Origin: Halomonas sp.
Lineage (GTDB): Bacteria > Pseudomonadota > Gammaproteobacteria > Pseudomonadales > Halomonadaceae
NCBI RefSeq assembly: GCF_017983445.1
Contig: NZ_JAGOBJ010000004.1
Coordinates: 124,001-188,000 of the forward strand
DNA length: 64,000 nt
Direction: 5' to 3'
Shown here: one piece after another, positions 33,248 to 42,273 of the stretch
Layout: the number at the start of each line of letters is the position of its first letter
How positions within the stretch are numbered: position 1 is the stretch's first letter
Translations under genes and position numbers: made by a program
Notes under the pieces: model-generated
Database searches by the model: none
What the model was told of the DNA's origin: nothing
Seen by the model: the letters and a program-made list of their open reading frames with translations, nothing else

Positions 33248-34614
33248 TAGCCCACTCCCTGTGTGGCAAGCATTGCGTTTAGGTAGCGCTCCGCTAAAAA
33301 GTGCGCGTCGCCTGGGGGAAGAGGAGACGCAATGGTTTGTAAGCTTCCGCTGGCGGTAGGCGTTTCAGTCAGCAACCGAACCACCGTGCTATAGCCATGC
33401 TGGCGCTGGATAGGGTCATCGGTCAGTTCGCCCTGGCGAAACAGCTCGGCTTTATAAAAGTGCGCTGGCCAGCAGTCGGGGGCAACATAAATAGCCCGCT
33501 TGAAAAGAGCGTAAGCTTTTTCAAAAGCGTTTTGCCAGCGCGCCACGAGACCTGCGAGAAGCAGGGTGTCCACCGACCAGGGCTGCTGGGCCAATAATTC
33601 TTCAAGCAGGTCGGCGGCTTCCTGGAAAGCATTCTGATTAAGCAACTGATGGGCACGCTGAAGCTGACTAATAAAAGACACTTCCGGCGATGGGGGCGGC
33701 GCTTTTTCAAGAACGACAGGGCGGTACGTCGCGTCATTAACGGCTGGCGGCGCATGGACAGGTTCGCGCCATTCCGGCTTAGCGCAAGGCGCGACAGTAG
33801 ACGCCTGGATGGGTGCTTTAAAGGGCTTGAAATAGAAAATGCCCTGAGTTTCAGTCAGTTCTAAGATGCCTAAATCGTTACCCAGCGTTTCCGTGACGCC
33901 ACACAGTAAAATTCCTTCAGGGCAAAGCCGTTGATATAGGTGCTGTTGGATGCACCGCCGCGTCGGCTCATCGAAATAGATGGAAACGTTACGAAAAAGA
34001 ATGACATCGAAGGGACCATGTACACCCACGCTTGCAGGTTGTAACAGGTTCAAAGGATAAAACGTTACCCAGCGGCGTAATGACTCGCTGATCAGGTAAT
34101 GATTTTGATGAGGGCTAAAATAGCGCTGTTTGAGCGCAGGATGCAGTGCCCGAAACGCCAGCCCGTTATAGATACCCCGGCGCGCCTTGGCCAGCACTTG
34201 CTGGTCCACATCGCCTCCTGACAGAGTAAATAGTTGCGTGGCACGCTCGCCGTAGCGCTCAAATAGTGCCATCGCCAGGCTGTAAGGCTCTTCGCCTGAC
34301 GAGCACCCGGCACTCAGAATAGAAAGCGGCGCGCCTTTTTCAGCCAGGCGTTGAGGTAAGTAGGTGTCAACCAGCCAATTTAGCGCTTTGGGCTCGCGAA
34401 AAAAATACGTTTCGTTAATGGTCAGGTGGCTGATGAACGTATCAAACAGGGGCTCGTCCTGCTCAAGCCTGGCGATCATCGATGCCGTATCGCTCAGTCC
34501 TGTCGTGCTAGAGAGCATTTCAATGGCTTTACTTAGCCGGGCTTCTGCGACGCCTTCCAGCTGTAATCCACAACGCTTTAGCACCAGCGCTTTAAACGGG
34601 GCGAGCGTGTTCAT
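33247..34614 (-). CDS. CheR-type methyltransferase with TPR domain (WspC-like)
   Basis: 455 residues. CheR N- and C-terminal domains about 1-270: SHLTINETYFFREPKAL, the AdoMet loop ILSAGCSSGEEPYSLAM, FDVILFRNVSIYFDEPTRR. A Pro-rich linker leads to tetratricopeptide repeats about 325-400 (LNQNAFQEAADLLEELLAQQPW, ALFKRAIYVAPDCWPAHF). It methylates receptor glutamates. CheR with C-terminal TPRs is the WspC type. ATG 34614 overlaps the cheB stop (ATGA). Confidence 0.95.
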   Translation of the reverse strand: MNTLAPFKALVLKRCGLQLEGVAEARLSKAIEMLSSTTGLSDTASMIARLEQDEPLFDTFISHLTINETYFFREPKALNWLVDTYLPQRLAEKGAPLSILSAGCSSGEEPYSLAMALFERYGERATQLFTLSGGDVDQQVLAKARRGIYNGLAFRALHPALKQRYFSPHQNHYLISESLRRWVTFYPLNLLQPASVGVHGPFDVILFRNVSIYFDEPTRRCIQQHLYQRLCPEGILLCGVTETLGNDLGILELTETQGIFYFKPFKAPIQASTVAPCAKPEWREPVHAPPAVNDATYRPVVLEKAPPPSPEVSFISQLQRAHQLLNQNAFQEAADLLEELLAQQPWSVDTLLLAGLVARWQNAFEKAYALFKRAIYVAPDCWPAHFYKAELFRQGELTDDPIQRQHGYSTVVRLLTETPTASGSLQTIASPLPPGDAHFLAERYLNAMLATQGVG

Positions 34615-35672
34615 AACGGCATTTGCCTTAAAGGTTCGTTGCCGCGTACCTCACGAAGCAAACGGTCAGGCAGGTCTTCAAGGGCTACTATATGTTGAAT
34701 AACGCCTGCGTTAACCGCCTCCTGATTCATGCCATAAATCACCGAGCTGGCTTCATCCTGAGCAAGCGTTTGACCGCCCGCCAGCTGAATTGAGCGCATG
34801 CCGCTTACCCCATCACGCCCCATGCCTGTCAGTATCAGGCCGATCGCATCAGCGCCGTATACGTTGGCTACGCTATTCAGCAGTATGTCACCACAAGGAT
34901 GGTAAAGCGCATTGGCCGGACTTTCCTGAAGCTGAAAGCGGTGCTGTGAGGTAACACAGAGATCACTTTCCGATGGTGATAAGTACACCCTTCCAGGCAA
35001 CAGGCGCTCGCCGTGCCGACCAACGCTGACCGGCATGGCACATAGTGTTGCCAGCCACTGGGCCATACCTTCAATAAACCCGTGGCTAATGTGTTGGGCA
35101 ATTACGATTGGAGCGGGAAACGTGGCTGGCAAACGGTTAAGCAGACGCGCCAAAGCTTGTGGGCCACCCGTTGAGCAGGCAATTGCGATAATCCGTTGAA
35201 AGCCTCTGGTGACTGTTTGATTGGCGTTCGTTGCAGCAGGCCGTGCCGCTGGTGGTGGCGTGGTATAGCGACGGCGCAGCCGGGTGATCACCGCCACACC
35301 GGATAATAGCCGCACCCGTGCCAGCAGCCATTCAGCATCGTCGCCTTCAAGCATGGGCTTGGGCATGACTTCAAGCGCGCCTACCTCAAGAGCCTGATAA
35401 GCCGTCTGGGCATCCGCGCGATCGCTGACTACCAGGATTGGCACTCCTTTGGTGTGCATGATCTCTTCAATAGCGCTCATGCCGTCCATAGCAGGCATGT
35501 TGAGATCCATGGTAATCAGCTGTGGCGATAAGCGCCGGGCAAGCTCGACGGCTTCAAGGCCATTGCTTGCTTCGCCGACAATTTCAATATCGCCATCGCG
35601 AGTAAGAATCGCGCGCAACACATCGCGAGCCACGCGGCTATCGTCTGCAATCACAACCCGAATGGCTCTCAT
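34611..35672 (-). CDS. CheB-type receptor methylesterase (WspF-like)
   Basis: 353 residues. Receiver about 1-120 (RVVIADDSRVARDVL, LITMDLNMPAMDG) and esterase domain about 160-345 with the catalytic Ser in IACSTGGPQAL, His in IAQHISHGFI and Asp in LTGMGRDGVSGM. Phosphorylation by the CheA-type kinase would activate demethylation and reset the receptor. ATG 35672, 10 bases after the MCP gene. Confidence 0.96.
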   Translation of the reverse strand: MRAIRVVIADDSRVARDVLRAILTRDGDIEIVGEASNGLEAVELARRLSPQLITMDLNMPAMDGMSAIEEIMHTKGVPILVVSDRADAQTAYQALEVGALEVMPKPMLEGDDAEWLLARVRLLSGVAVITRLRRRYTTPPPAARPAATNANQTVTRGFQRIIAIACSTGGPQALARLLNRLPATFPAPIVIAQHISHGFIEGMAQWLATLCAMPVSVGRHGERLLPGRVYLSPSESDLCVTSQHRFQLQESPANALYHPCGDILLNSVANVYGADAIGLILTGMGRDGVSGMRSIQLAGGQTLAQDEASSVIYGMNQEAVNAGVIQHIVALEDLPDRLLREVRGNEPLRQMPL

Positions 35673-35682
35673 CGTGGCGTCC

Positions 35683-37710
35683 TCATGAGCGGCGTGAATG
35701 GTCAGCCTCTTGTTGCTCCAGGGTAAATTCCTGCACCAGCGAATTGAGTTCTGCTGACATCTGGATCATCTCTTGGCTGATCTCAGTAATGCTGCGTACC
35801 GATTGAGCATTACGGGAGCTGGCCATATCAATATCGCGCAGCGCAATGACCACCTGGTTGCTGGCGGTTTTCTGCTGCTGCGTTGACAGCGATATCTGCT
35901 GAGCGGCACTGCTGGTCTGGCTGGCGGCTTTAAGCAAAGCGTCCAGATCCTGCGCAGTGCTCATGCTGACGTCAACGCCTTCCTCGATGGAGGAGGCGCC
36001 TTTCTCAGAGGCAACCACCAAACGGTTGATAGCGTTCTGAATATCGTCGGTATGGCTTTCGATCTCCTGAGTGGAGTCCGTTACGCTATCCGCTAAGCGG
36101 CGGATTTCACTCGCCACTACCGAGAACCGACGGCCTGATTCACCGGCGCTTGATGCTTCAAGAGCTGCGTTAAACGCAATCAGCTTGGTTTGGGCTGCCA
36201 ATGTATTGATAAGCTCCATCACCTTGTTGATCTGTTTGGACTTGGTGCCCAGAGCTACGATTTCCGCCAGGCTATGCTCGCTGTCGCTGCGGATATTCTG
36301 CATTTTAACCTGCAGAAGCTGCATGGCCGTGCTGCCTTTACGGCTACGCTCAAGCGTATGATTGGCAACGTCTACCACCGACTGCGAATGATCGGCAATC
36401 TGGGTCGACGATGTGGAAAGCTCTTCCATGGTCGAGGTGATCTCGGCAACCGACGAGGCCATTTCTTCAACGGCGGCGGCCATGGTCTGGTTGGCTTCGT
36501 GAGTAATGTCGCCGCCACGAACGCCTGACAACCCGGCGGTCTGGGCTAGTTGGTCGGCTACTCGCGTCAGCGCCTGAGCATTATTGGACACCGCTAGAAT
36601 TGCCTGCGATAAACGCGCTAACAGCGCATTGGTTTGATTGGCCAGATCACCAAGTTCTGCCCGGTCATCCGTTTCAACGCGGCGGGAAAGATCCAGGCTA
36701 TGGGTAATTTGCTTTAACTGACGCTGAAAATGGGTAAGCGGTCGAATGAGGCTGCCGGTGAGCGGGTAGAGAATCATCAGGCCAATCAACAGAATCAATA
36801 ACCCAATCCCGGTGGATGTTAAAAAGCGTTCACGTGAGGCGGTCAAGTATTCCGCCTTGGAGACTTCCACCATTAAGTAGCGCTGTAGCTGCGGCAGCCA
36901 CAACGTACTCATCAAATAGACATGGTTGTCGCGTTCAATCTCGTACACCGTTGAGGTATTGCCCTGTTGTGCCAGTTGTTCAGGCGTTTGGCTACGTAGT
37001 GCGTCAATATCGGTTTCATCGCTACGTATCAGTAGTTCGCCTTCAGCGTTTAGCAGGGCGGCACGGCCCGTTTTCCCCAGCCGGAAGTTTTCGATCAGAT
37101 GAGCAAGGTGTGATAAATCAAGACCTGCACCTGCAACCAGTAGCGGACGACCGTTGGTGGCATTTCCAGTACTACGGAAGTTTAAAAAGACAAAGGCTTC
37201 CTCGGTCGAGAACGTGTCGTTGTCCAAATTCAGCTCAAAAAGCTCACTGTCATCAGTGAATTGATAGTACCAGTCGTCGGCGCCTCCAGTAGCCTCAAGG
37301 GGGCGCTGTAAAAACTCGCCATCACGGTACTGGAAATAGTAGCCGCGGCCCTGGTATTGCGCGGCAATAAACAGAAGCTCGGTGTCAAGCTGGTCCATCA
37401 TGCGCGACAGGTAAATTTCCACATCAGCCTGACGCTCTTCAGGAAAACCATCACGCGTCCACTGCTCAATAAAATAGCTGTTGGCAAGGCTCTCGGAGAG
37501 CGCCAGCGCTGGGCTTAGATTGAGGCTGAGGTGGGCCGCAAGGCTATCTACCTGGGCTGGCAGCTCTTCGTTGATAAGTGTATCCAGACGTGCCTGACCA
37601 TAAGAACGAGCCTGTAGGTAAAGGGCAACCAGCATTACCAACGCCAAGACTGTTCCAAAAGAGGTAAAAAGCCTTAACCGCAGAGGCAAAGATTTCCAAC
37701 GCGCCGTCAT
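35683..37710 (-). CDS. Methyl-accepting chemoreceptor with dCache sensor (WspA-like position)
   Basis: About 675 residues. Membrane segment about 10-30, periplasmic dCache-like domain about 35-300 (DDWYYQFTDDSELFELNLDN, FVFLNFRSTGNATNGRPL), second membrane segment about 303-325 (GIGLLILLIGLMILYPL), HAMP, and signalling domain with the hairpin GESGRRFSVVASEIRRLADS. WspA has a different, helical sensor, so the input signal here is likely a small ligand. ATG 37710 is preferred over 37743, which lacks a binding site; GGGAGC lies 10 bases upstream of 37710. First gene of the operon. Confidence 0.94.
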   Translation of the reverse strand: MTARWKSLPLRLRLFTSFGTVLALVMLVALYLQARSYGQARLDTLINEELPAQVDSLAAHLSLNLSPALALSESLANSYFIEQWTRDGFPEERQADVEIYLSRMMDQLDTELLFIAAQYQGRGYYFQYRDGEFLQRPLEATGGADDWYYQFTDDSELFELNLDNDTFSTEEAFVFLNFRSTGNATNGRPLLVAGAGLDLSHLAHLIENFRLGKTGRAALLNAEGELLIRSDETDIDALRSQTPEQLAQQGNTSTVYEIERDNHVYLMSTLWLPQLQRYLMVEVSKAEYLTASRERFLTSTGIGLLILLIGLMILYPLTGSLIRPLTHFQRQLKQITHSLDLSRRVETDDRAELGDLANQTNALLARLSQAILAVSNNAQALTRVADQLAQTAGLSGVRGGDITHEANQTMAAAVEEMASSVAEITSTMEELSTSSTQIADHSQSVVDVANHTLERSRKGSTAMQLLQVKMQNIRSDSEHSLAEIVALGTKSKQINKVMELINTLAAQTKLIAFNAALEASSAGESGRRFSVVASEIRRLADSVTDSTQEIESHTDDIQNAINRLVVASEKGASSIEEGVDVSMSTAQDLDALLKAASQTSSAAQQISLSTQQQKTASNQVVIALRDIDMASSRNAQSVRSITEISQEMIQMSAELNSLVQEFTLEQQEADHSRRS

Positions 37711-38024
37711 TATCAAAATTGCTCCCAGTTGGCCGATACCCATCAGGGCTAAGTAGGCCTCATAGTACCGCGTATGAGCGGTATAAGGGGTGGAGGGTGG
37801 GATATGGTAGCAACAATTTCAGCGATTTTTATGAACGCTGTCTAGTGTTTGTATTAACGCTTTTTACCTGGTAGGTAACATTTTTTATACAAGTTTTTAA
37901 AAAGTAATTTATTAATATTAATTAAGTATAGATGGTCAAAATTTACAAAAAGAAGATTTTAATTAAGTTATTGAAATTTATAATAAATATTTTCATTTCT
38001 AATTAAAATAGAATGTTAATTTTT
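37711..38024. other. AT-rich divergent intergenic region
   Basis: About 310 bases between the chemoreceptor gene and the plus-strand promoter. 37860-38024 is extremely AT-rich, with many TTAATTAA-like strings, in contrast to the GC-rich genes on both sides. It likely holds the operon promoter and binding sites for nucleoid proteins; I see no gene. Confidence 0.5.
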
Positions 38025-38082
38025 TTGACAAAAATAGTACAAGAACGTATTCTGCGCGCCAATGGAAATGATAATTCTTGCT
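38025..38082 (+). promoter_or_regulatory. Sigma-70-type promoter with Fur-like box
   Basis: TTGACA (38025-38030), a 17-base spacer and TATTCT (38048-38053) make a near-consensus promoter. Just downstream, 38064-38082 centred on AAATGATAATTCTT matches 12 of 19 positions of the Fur consensus and would cover the transcription start. AAGGA follows before the ATG at 38094. Confidence 0.55.
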
Positions 38083-38093
38083 AAGGAAGCAGC

Positions 38094-39026
38094 ATGTTGT
38101 CACTCACTTCTAGCACGTTGTTAAGCGTGCTGCGCGATATTGCCTCGCGCCACTGCCCGGCGCATACGGATATGTTGCCTTCAGCAGGTACGCCTGAGCG
38201 CAGCGGACTGATTAATGCCGTTCAGCACTTTTTTGGTTTATCCAATGGTGAGCTACTTACCGATGCGTCCATTACCCTGGAGGAATGGGCCAACGCGTTA
38301 AGTGAGACAGCATGTTTTAGCCGCCTCAACTTGTTTGATACCGTTTCAGGCGGCGCCTTTAGCCATCAGTTACAGCACCAGTACGCCCACGATGCGGCAT
38401 CGCTGGCTCAGGAAGTAAAAGCGCTCCAGATACTATTGGGTGGCGAGCCTCACACGAACCGTACGTTGGTAAGCTGGCTGCCCTTGCAAACCGTTTTTGG
38501 CTTTATGCTGGGCGCACTTTTACCCCAGGAAGCCGGGTTTAAAACGCGCTCGTTATTTGATCATGCCGATGCGCTGTGGGACTTGAATGCGGGCGACGTC
38601 GTAGTGACCAGTAGCGACCGTTGGCGCCAGCTGGCACAGCGCCTGCCATCGTTACCCGCCAATATTACCGCCGTAACGACCGCTCCGCTGGATAAGAAAA
38701 CGCACCAGACGCTGGTTTCTCAAGGCGTGGCGCAAATCGTTGAGCTCTACGGTCAGCCGGAAACGGGCATTCTCGCCGCGCGTACCTCACCAGTCGCGCC
38801 CTTTGAGCTCTTGGCGCACTGGCACCCGACAGAAAGTGACGATGTCCTGCTTCAGTTGACATCGCAGGGCGTGCCAACAGAGACGGTACTTTCGGCACCA
38901 CTTTGCTGGGTAGGGGCGCGGCATTTTTCTATGGCGTATAAGCCAGAAACGGCGCGGCTCGCGCCTATCAGGCAACTATTTGAACGCCCTGGGCAATTTA
39001 CGCCACAGGGCGCCGACGCAGCGTAG
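38094..39026 (+). CDS. Adenylation (ANL)-enzyme-like protein, short
   Basis: 310 residues without a close family that I recognise. Residues about 125-250 resemble the core of acyl/aryl-CoA ligases: LVSWLPLQTVFGFMLGALL, GDVVVTSSDRWRQLAQRLP, VTTAPLDKKTHQTLVSQGV, and VELYGQPETGILAARTSP, the last like the Y-G-x-T-E motif. The phosphate-binding loop and the C-terminal catalytic lysine domain are missing, so it is either a degenerate or a specialised half enzyme. It has a strong promoter, so it is probably expressed. No biosynthetic partner is adjacent. Confidence 0.45.
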   Translation: MLSLTSSTLLSVLRDIASRHCPAHTDMLPSAGTPERSGLINAVQHFFGLSNGELLTDASITLEEWANALSETACFSRLNLFDTVSGGAFSHQLQHQYAHDAASLAQEVKALQILLGGEPHTNRTLVSWLPLQTVFGFMLGALLPQEAGFKTRSLFDHADALWDLNAGDVVVTSSDRWRQLAQRLPSLPANITAVTTAPLDKKTHQTLVSQGVAQIVELYGQPETGILAARTSPVAPFELLAHWHPTESDDVLLQLTSQGVPTETVLSAPLCWVGARHFSMAYKPETARLAPIRQLFERPGQFTPQGADAA

Positions 39027-39053
39027 GTTCTCTTTTAGCGTATCGATAGCGCA

Positions 39054-40220
39054 TCACACGATGGCGTGGGGCACAAAGCAGGATGAATCCTTGGTAATCC
39101 GCCCTACGTCTTCCCGCACGCCGATACCGCAGGCCCTGTCACCCACCACCCAGCTGCCGATCAAGGCATGATGCTCGCCAAAACGTGGCATGGGGTGATA
39201 AGCCTGACGAATCCAGGGGCTGTCAATATACGGGCCGTCTACCGCCTCGCGTTGACCCTCTGGGGTTAACAGCTCGATATTGCTGCCTTCGCGCGAAAAG
39301 AACGGTTTGCGTACCCAGCCTGGGGAAAGCGGTGAAGGCGAGCGCTCTTCAAAGTAGGCCGGAAGCAGGTTGGGGTGGCCTTTAAAGTGTTCCCAAAGCA
39401 GTGGCAAAATGCCTTTATTGGAGAGAATGGCTTTCCATGGCGGCTCGAACCAATGGGTGTTCAACTGGGGGATTTGTTCGCCAAATTCATCGTCGGTGAG
39501 TTCCTCCCAAGGGTAGAGTTTAAACAGCGCCTGGATCGGCTGATTATCCAGATCGACGAAATAATCACCTCCGGACTGATAGCCGATATCTTCCATAAAA
39601 ATAAACGGCGCCTTTAATCCCGCTTGAACAGCGACATCCTGCAGATAGTGAACGGTAGCTCGTTCCTCCAGATTATTTTTGATACACGAGAAATAGAGTG
39701 CAGCGCCGTCCAGGCGGTCATCAATATGCGCCATGGCGTTGATCAAGCGCTCCTGAATGGAGTTATATTGGTCGGCACGACGCGGGATGATGCCTTGTTG
39801 AATCGCTTGTTCAAGCCATACCCACTGGAAAAAGCCCGCTTCGTAAAGCGAAGTGGGCGTATCGTAGTTAAGCTCGAGCAGCTTGGCGTGACCCTGCCCC
39901 GAGTAGGCAAAATCCATCCGCCCATAGAGATGCGGCTGACCGGACACCCACGAGTCATGAATGATATCCCACATGGACTCAGGCAGGGCCAGGCGTTGCA
40001 TCAGCGCATTGGAGTGGCAAACCCTGTCGACAAGCTCCATGCACATTTCATGAAGCTCTTCGGTAGGCGCTTCGATATCCCGCTCTACCTGTTCAAGCGT
40101 AAACTGATAGTAAGCGCTTTCCTTCCAGTAAGGCTCGCCTTCAATGGTATGAAAATGAAACCCCAGCTCGTGAGCCAGGGTTCTCCAGTTGGGGCGTTCG
40201 GCCACGTCGATTCTAAGCAT
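39054..40220 (-). CDS. yjfC: Glutathionylspermidine synthase-like ATP-grasp protein (YjfC/YgiC)
   Basis: 388 residues matching the preATP-grasp/ATP-grasp half of glutathionylspermidine synthase: HTIEGEPYWKESAYYQFT, GRMDFAYSGQGHAKLLELNYDTPTSLYEAG, IQALFKLYPWEEL, VRKPFFSREGSNI. The amidase half of E. coli Gsp is absent, as in YgiC and YjfC. It likely ligates a peptide carboxylate to an amine; substrates are not established. ATG 40220. Last gene of the yjf-type operon, 18 bases after the YgiB-like gene. Confidence 0.9.
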   Translation of the reverse strand: MLRIDVAERPNWRTLAHELGFHFHTIEGEPYWKESAYYQFTLEQVERDIEAPTEELHEMCMELVDRVCHSNALMQRLALPESMWDIIHDSWVSGQPHLYGRMDFAYSGQGHAKLLELNYDTPTSLYEAGFFQWVWLEQAIQQGIIPRRADQYNSIQERLINAMAHIDDRLDGAALYFSCIKNNLEERATVHYLQDVAVQAGLKAPFIFMEDIGYQSGGDYFVDLDNQPIQALFKLYPWEELTDDEFGEQIPQLNTHWFEPPWKAILSNKGILPLLWEHFKGHPNLLPAYFEERSPSPLSPGWVRKPFFSREGSNIELLTPEGQREAVDGPYIDSPWIRQAYHPMPRFGEHHALIGSWVVGDRACGIGVREDVGRITKDSSCFVPHAIV

Positions 40221-40238
40221 GTGAGTATCCGATGCGGG

Positions 40239-40853
40239 TCACGAGCCCCAACCTCCGCGGGCAGAGGAGCGTGAGCCGAAGCCGCTGCGCTGCGTGGCTG
40301 CCTGACGGTTCTGCATCGCCGAGGTGCGCATGGTCTGCTGGCGCTGACTGACGCGCTGGCTGGCCTGATTGGTAGCGGTATTCCAGTTGCCCTGATTCTG
40401 GCGGTTGCGATATACCGGCTCCTGATAGACGCCACGGCTAGCGGCCCCGCTGCTTGAGCGCGACATCATGTTGCCGACCATATAGCCCATCATCGCGGGC
40501 ATAAACCAGCTACCACCGCTGCTACCTGTCGCGGCCTGGGACTGTTCTGCGGTAGGTGCCGTACAAGCACCTTCACCATGCTCCGCTTCACAGGCTTCAA
40601 GCGTATCAAAACGCGGTACTTCCTTGATCGACGCTTCGTAGGCTTCTTCGCAGGCGCTCTGGGTATATACATCCGCTGCCATGCACTCATCCACGCTCTG
40701 GTAGCTGCGCGGGCTGTCAAAGCTCACATCGGTGGTCTGCTCGGGCTGGCCGCAGGCAGTAAGGCCAAAAGCACTCGCCCCCATCATCGCCAATGACAGG
40801 CGTGCACTACGCTTGCGACGAGGAAGGTGCGGTGTCTGCTCGTGATTTGCCAT
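40239..40853 (-). CDS. DUF1190 (YgiB/YjfM) family lipoprotein-like protein
   Basis: 204 residues. Basic N terminus, hydrophobic LSLAMMGASAFGLTAC with a possible lipobox ending LTAC, then a Cys-containing region (SVDECMAADVYTQSACEEAYEAS, TLEACEAEHGEGAC) typical of YgiB, a Gly/Met-rich hydrophobic stretch, and a long Gln/Ser/Arg-rich low-complexity tail ending in GGWGS. ATG 40853 follows AAGGAG by 7 bases; a longer frame reaching 41045 overlaps the DUF350 gene and is not used. Partner of the adjacent YgiC-like gene in many genomes. Confidence 0.85.
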   Translation of the reverse strand: MANHEQTPHLPRRKRSARLSLAMMGASAFGLTACGQPEQTTDVSFDSPRSYQSVDECMAADVYTQSACEEAYEASIKEVPRFDTLEACEAEHGEGACTAPTAEQSQAATGSSGGSWFMPAMMGYMVGNMMSRSSSGAASRGVYQEPVYRNRQNQGNWNTATNQASQRVSQRQQTMRTSAMQNRQAATQRSGFGSRSSARGGWGS

Positions 40854-40864
40854 CTGTAAACTCC

Positions 40865-41275
40865 TTACCACGTCATCGAGGCTGCGTTGATCAGGCCTAC
40901 CGCAATCGATACGCTGCCGACTAGAATGCCGTATGCCATATGGCCTTCGGTAATGTGCAGTGAAAGACTCTCCCCTTGGTTTTTCAACACCATTTTCAGC
41001 CCGAAGAAGGTTGCTAGCTGAACGCCAAACGCGATGATTCCCCACAGGACAAAATCGATAAAACTGACCGAGTTAGCCATGGCGCTGTAAAGCGGCAGTG
41101 TGAAACCCAGAATGGAGCCTGCATAGGCGGTGGCGGCTGCGGCGTTACCTTCACGAATCAGTGTCCATTCGTGGTGAGGCGTAATCCGGCTATAGCAGTA
41201 CATGAACCCAACGAGGAGCACCAGCGCGCCAATCAGATAGCCCAAAAAGTGGGGTAGGCCTTGTAAATACAGCAT
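40865..41275 (-). CDS. yjfL: DUF350 (YjfL) membrane protein
   Basis: 136 residues with four predicted membrane helices (LGYLIGALVLLVGFMYCYS, AAAATAYAGSILGFTLPLYSA, FIDFVLWGIIAFGVQLATFF, MAYGILVGSVSIAVGLINAA), the two-repeat pattern of DUF350. Function unknown; it recurs with PspA-like and YgiC-like genes. ATG 41275; the YgiB-like gene begins 11 bases after its stop. Confidence 0.9.
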   Translation of the reverse strand: MLYLQGLPHFLGYLIGALVLLVGFMYCYSRITPHHEWTLIREGNAAAATAYAGSILGFTLPLYSAMANSVSFIDFVLWGIIAFGVQLATFFGLKMVLKNQGESLSLHITEGHMAYGILVGSVSIAVGLINAASMTW

Positions 41276-41427
41276 GTTTAGAATTTTCCTTTGTTAAGCA
41301 TAAACGTTGTAGTTAATTGAGGTGCAGCTTGGCGCCGGTGAGTAAAACCGTGCCTGAAACGCTGGGTAAAACGTCTGATGAACGGTTCTTATGAACAGTC
41401 CTTAACAGTGTAGATGGATGGCGCCGT

Positions 41428-42153
41428 TTAAATAGCATCAATGTCCACTGAGGTAACATCCACCCCCAGATTCTGCACCAGCATGAAGCCGCCTTCGCCG
41501 TCATTTTCGGCATTCAGCAGCACGTACTCCATGCGCTCCGAGCCTTCGATGGTGCGTTCGTAAAGCATGGCGTGATGGGTAACGCTGCGCGTCATGACGC
41601 TTTCCGTGGTCATTACCTGCTCTTCAAGCAGCACCGGCGGTGACCAGAGGCTCGATTCATCGCCCCATACGCGCTGATACTGACATTCACGTCCGCTTGT
41701 GTCAGTGGCTTCAACGGTGATGGTCTGCGCGCCAAGTTCGCCCGTTTTCTTGTCATCTGCATTGACCAATGCATCAAACTCACCATCCGACAGGTGTGTG
41801 ACGCGATAAAAATCAAACAGCTTGTACTCGATCACGCGCTGGCTTTCGACATTGGCCTGTAGCCACGTATCGTTATCCAGATAAAAGCGCACCAGGTGAG
41901 CACCCTGACCCAGGTCAACATGACCAACGGCCGCAATATGATGAAAAGCCTCGCTATCCCAGCCAAACAGCGTATCGGGAAAAGCGCTTAACTCAGATAG
42001 CTGTATTTTGGCGCGCCCATTGAGGCGCAGACCTTCGAAATCTTCCTGTGACATCCCGGTGGGCAGGCCCGCGCTAAAGTCTGACGCGCTTTGTGTCTGG
42101 GCGGTTTGCGCCTCATTGGATGTGCCAAACAGTGCCTTTAATGTCTTGAGCAT
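41428..42153 (-). CDS. yjfK: DUF2491 (YjfK) family protein
   Basis: 241 residues, mostly beta-rich and soluble, without signal peptide: GRAKIQLSELSAFPDTLFGWDS, VRFYLDNDTWLQANVE, YKLFDFYRVTHLSDGEF, HHAMLYERTIEGSERMEYVLL. Matches the YjfK family by content and position between the PspA-like and DUF350 genes. Role unknown. ATG 42153 follows GGAGA; a longer frame to 42210 has no binding site. A 152-base gap separates it from yjfL. Confidence 0.82.
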   Translation of the reverse strand: MLKTLKALFGTSNEAQTAQTQSASDFSAGLPTGMSQEDFEGLRLNGRAKIQLSELSAFPDTLFGWDSEAFHHIAAVGHVDLGQGAHLVRFYLDNDTWLQANVESQRVIEYKLFDFYRVTHLSDGEFDALVNADDKKTGELGAQTITVEATDTSGRECQYQRVWGDESSLWSPPVLLEEQVMTTESVMTRSVTHHAMLYERTIEGSERMEYVLLNAENDGEGGFMLVQNLGVDVTSVDIDAI

Positions 42154-42245
42154 TCGATAGATCTCCGACGGACAAGCGGGTAGGGCATCGTATCTGTTAA
42201 TCGATAGCATTGGTTAATCGATAAAAACGGCCCAGTAAAGCGTAG

Positions 42246-42263
42246 GCCCGCCGGGCGGCGGGC
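42246..42263 (-). terminator. Intra-operon hairpin after the PspA-like gene
   Basis: Perfect 7-bp stem GCCCGCC/GGCGGGC with GGGC loop, ten bases after the stop of the PspA-like gene. On the minus strand no T tract follows, so it may attenuate or stabilise the message rather than end it. Confidence 0.45.
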
Positions 42264-42273
42264 ACTATTTTAT

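Noticed and set aside
37711..37743. Upstream ATG for the chemoreceptor
   Set aside because: No ribosome-binding site before 37743; GGGAGC precedes ATG 37710.
40854..41045. 64-residue N-terminal extension of the YgiB-like protein
   Set aside because: It lies inside the DUF350 gene; a clear AAGGAG supports ATG 40853.
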